This document shows positions 45,368 through 47,016 of a DNA stretch of 47,016 bases, in pieces. The position numbers were made by a program, and so were the translations under genes. Each line of letters opens with the position of its first letter. Within the stretch, counting starts at the first letter, position 1. The notes beneath the pieces are model-generated. The model made no database searches. It was not told where the DNA came from and saw only the letters and a list, made by a program, of their open reading frames with translations. The DNA lies in contig JAFUOQ010000012.1 of NCBI GenBank assembly GCA_017472695.1, positions 1 through 47,016 of the forward strand, given 5' to 3'. This stretch comes from Clostridia bacterium (GTDB lineage Bacteria; Bacillota; Clostridia; Oscillospirales; CAG-272).

Positions 45368-45480
45368 GAGCCTCCCCTTGTCAGGGGAAAAATATAAGGA
45401 GGGGGAGTTTTCTTGGGGGAATACTTCATTTCTTTTTGCCTCAAAATCCTTTGTAGGGGATGCGCCTCGACATCCCATAA
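45368..45480. repeat. Repeat-like intergenic fragments
   Basis: CCTCCCC...GGGGA and AGGAGGGGG fragments, followed by GTAGGGGATGCGCCTCGACATCCC, look like pieces of the GC-rich extragenic repeats common in gut Clostridia. They are degenerate here and do not code for anything I can support. Confidence 0.4.
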
Positions 45481-45503
45481 GAAATCGCCCATTTGTTTCT
45501 TTT

Positions 45504-46691
45504 TTATTGTTTTTTCTTTCCTTTTATATATAAAACAAGAGAAATAATAGCAATAGTAACAGGGAAGATAAGTGCAAGCAAAAATCCTGCTTTTAAATTA
45601 TCTCCAAAAACTCCCGCAGTGGTAGGGCCTGCAAGGCAACCAAAGTCACCAGCCAAGGCGAGCATACCAAACATAAATACACCGCCCATAGGCTCTTTTT
45701 TGGAAGCAATACTAAATGTACCAGGCCACATAAGCCCACAACCAATACCGCAAAGAGCACAACCAATAAGTGAAAGTATTTCAAAGCCCTCTGGGGCAAA
45801 GATTGCTAATAGATAAGAAAGAATACATATAATTGAGGAAATAAATATTCCCTTTTCAAGGTTGATTTTCTCCGATGTCTTTGCAAAAAACACACGGGAA
45901 AGTCCCATGCAAACAGCAAACAGGCAAGGGCCTATCAAATCGCCCAGCCACTTTTCAACCCCTAATGTCGTTTCTGCGAAGGTTGATGCCCACTGGCTCA
46001 TTGTAAGCTCGGAAGCACCTGCGCACATCATCATGATAACAAGCATCCAAAATGACTTGCTCTTGAAAAGCTGTGAGGGTGTTTTTTCCTCCACTCCCTC
46101 GGGAGTTAGAGAATATATAGGTGCAAAAGCAAACAAAACTAAATCAATAAGTGGAATAATTGCCCAAAGTAGCGCCATAATTCCCCAATTTTCAATGCCG
46201 AAAATAAGGAAAAACATAGTTGAAATAAATACAACTCCCACCTGTCCCCAACAATAGAAGGAGTGGAGCAGGCTCATCATACCGCTTTTGTTTTTGGTAG
46301 GACACGCTTCAACAATAGGGCTAATTAAAACCTCCATAAGTCCGCCACCCATACCACAAAGCATCATAGCAATTATAAGTCCCACAAAAGGAGTGCCACT
46401 CATAATATTTGGTAAAATATAAAGCAGACAAATACCCATAACAGAGAATACATCAGCTAATATAACTAGCTTTTTATATCCTATCTTGGATGCATAACGC
46501 GAAATTACAAAGTCAATAACCAATTCAGTCACAAAATTTGCTGCAATAAGCACAGTTGTTTGTGTCGCGTTTATTCCAAAATGCTCACCAAAAAACACAA
46601 ATAAGAGGGGAGGGAAGTTAATCATAATAGCTTGCGTAATATATCCCATAAAGCAAGCAGTCACAGTTCCCCGATAGCTTTTAAAAAACAT
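45504..46691 (-). CDS. Major facilitator superfamily transporter
   Basis: A 395-residue membrane protein with twelve hydrophobic segments of MFS type. The two halves resemble each other, and GMGGGLMEVLISPIVE and GIGCGLMWPGTFSIAS mark equivalent positions in each. These Gly-rich motifs recall the FucP/NarK-like or sugar-porter branch, so a sugar or other small solute is a plausible substrate, but none can be named. The ATG follows a GAGG site. It is a single gene on the minus strand and no catabolic genes are visible beside it. Confidence 0.87.
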   Translation of the reverse strand: MFFKSYRGTVTACFMGYITQAIMINFPPLLFVFFGEHFGINATQTTVLIAANFVTELVIDFVISRYASKIGYKKLVILADVFSVMGICLLYILPNIMSGTPFVGLIIAMMLCGMGGGLMEVLISPIVEACPTKNKSGMMSLLHSFYCWGQVGVVFISTMFFLIFGIENWGIMALLWAIIPLIDLVLFAFAPIYSLTPEGVEEKTPSQLFKSKSFWMLVIMMMCAGASELTMSQWASTFAETTLGVEKWLGDLIGPCLFAVCMGLSRVFFAKTSEKINLEKGIFISSIICILSYLLAIFAPEGFEILSLIGCALCGIGCGLMWPGTFSIASKKEPMGGVFMFGMLALAGDFGCLAGPTTAGVFGDNLKAGFLLALIFPVTIAIISLVLYIKGKKKQ

Positions 46692-46774
46692 AATGCCTCG
46701 CTAAAATACTAAAATTGGTGTATTTATACACCAAGGAGCATTTTAGCATAAAGAAAATGAAATGTCAATCAACA

Positions 46775-47011
46775 ATATTATTATTTTCAAGCCAAAAGTC
46801 GAATTAATTAGGCTCCTTTGTGCAAAGGGAGCTGTCGCGAAAGCGACTGAGGGATTGCTTATTAATCTAAGATGTTTATATTATTATTTTCAAGCCAAAA
46901 GTCGAATTAATTAGGCTCCTTTGTGCAAAGGGAGCTGTCGCGAAAGCGACTGAGGGATTGCTTATTAATCTAAGATGTTTATATTATTATTTTCAAGCCA
47001 AAAGTCGAATT
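46775..47011. repeat. 103-base tandem repeat, two full copies and a partial third
   Basis: Copies lie at 46775-46877 and 46878-46980, and a partial third runs 46981-47011. They look identical by eye. Each unit holds an AT-rich half and a GC-richer half with two adjacent hairpins (GCTCCTTTG-TG-CAAAGGGAGC and GTCGC-GAAA-GCGAC) plus TGAGGGATTG. The plan matches the element at 23340. It fills the 325-base stretch after the MFS gene; no gene is visible there. Confidence 0.85.
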
Positions 47012-47016
47012 GTACA

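Noticed and set aside
46775-47011. CRISPR array
   Set aside because: The whole 103-base unit repeats without variable spacers, and there are no cas genes.

Overview
The window reads as chromosomal DNA from an AT-rich, low-GC Gram-positive anaerobe, most likely an uncultured gut member of the Clostridia. The grounds are lipobox-type lipoproteins, A/G-rich Shine-Dalgarno sites, near-consensus sigma-A promoters with 17-base spacers, and DUF1292 and PheB/UPF0735-type proteins. No lineage can be fixed from this sequence alone. I see no rRNA, tRNA, CRISPR array, intact insertion sequence or prophage.

Layout. 1-278 is a scrambled patch holding a short broken copy of the asd 3' end. 279-6704 is a threonine pathway cluster: hom-lysC-asd on the minus strand, divergent from thrC-thrB-ACT protein on the plus strand. 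6811-16061 is a surface block: two related lipoproteins, a fused MacB-type ABC transporter on the minus strand, and a lipid-anchored polysaccharide deacetylase. 16167-25776 is mostly metabolic: GTP-type PEP carboxykinase, a decayed sialate O-acetylesterase, a CYTH protein, TyrRS, a domain-permuted GH3 glycosidase, a nicotinamidase-like hydrolase, a DUF1292 protein and 4-alpha-glucanotransferase. 26306-30943 is a very large BspA-type leucine-rich-repeat lipoprotein. 31034-35708 holds class II aldolase, a phosphopantetheinyl transferase with an acyl carrier protein, a tyrosine recombinase, a four-helix membrane protein and a PAP2 phosphatase. 35800-45308 is a second surface block: a large Cys-module lipoprotein, a lipoprotein-ATPase-permease ABC operon and a secreted leucine-rich-repeat protein. 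An MFS transporter and a 103-base tandem repeat close the window.

The most striking theme is a family of cell-surface proteins built from shared parts. These are a lipid anchor, an optional InlB-type B-repeat, a Thr-Glu/Thr-Asp linker, tandem Cys-rich modules of about 40-50 residues with a W-W-C-G-C-x-x-C pattern, and an effector domain (discoidin-like sandwich, NodB deacetylase, leucine-rich repeats or a C-terminal beta-sandwich). The Cys module occurs clearly in four proteins and as a single divergent copy in a fifth. Each of these genes stands alone behind a strong promoter, and two ABC systems of the MacB/FtsX type lie among them. This looks like a surface recognition or adhesion toolkit assembled by domain shuffling. 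The function of the Cys module is not known to me.
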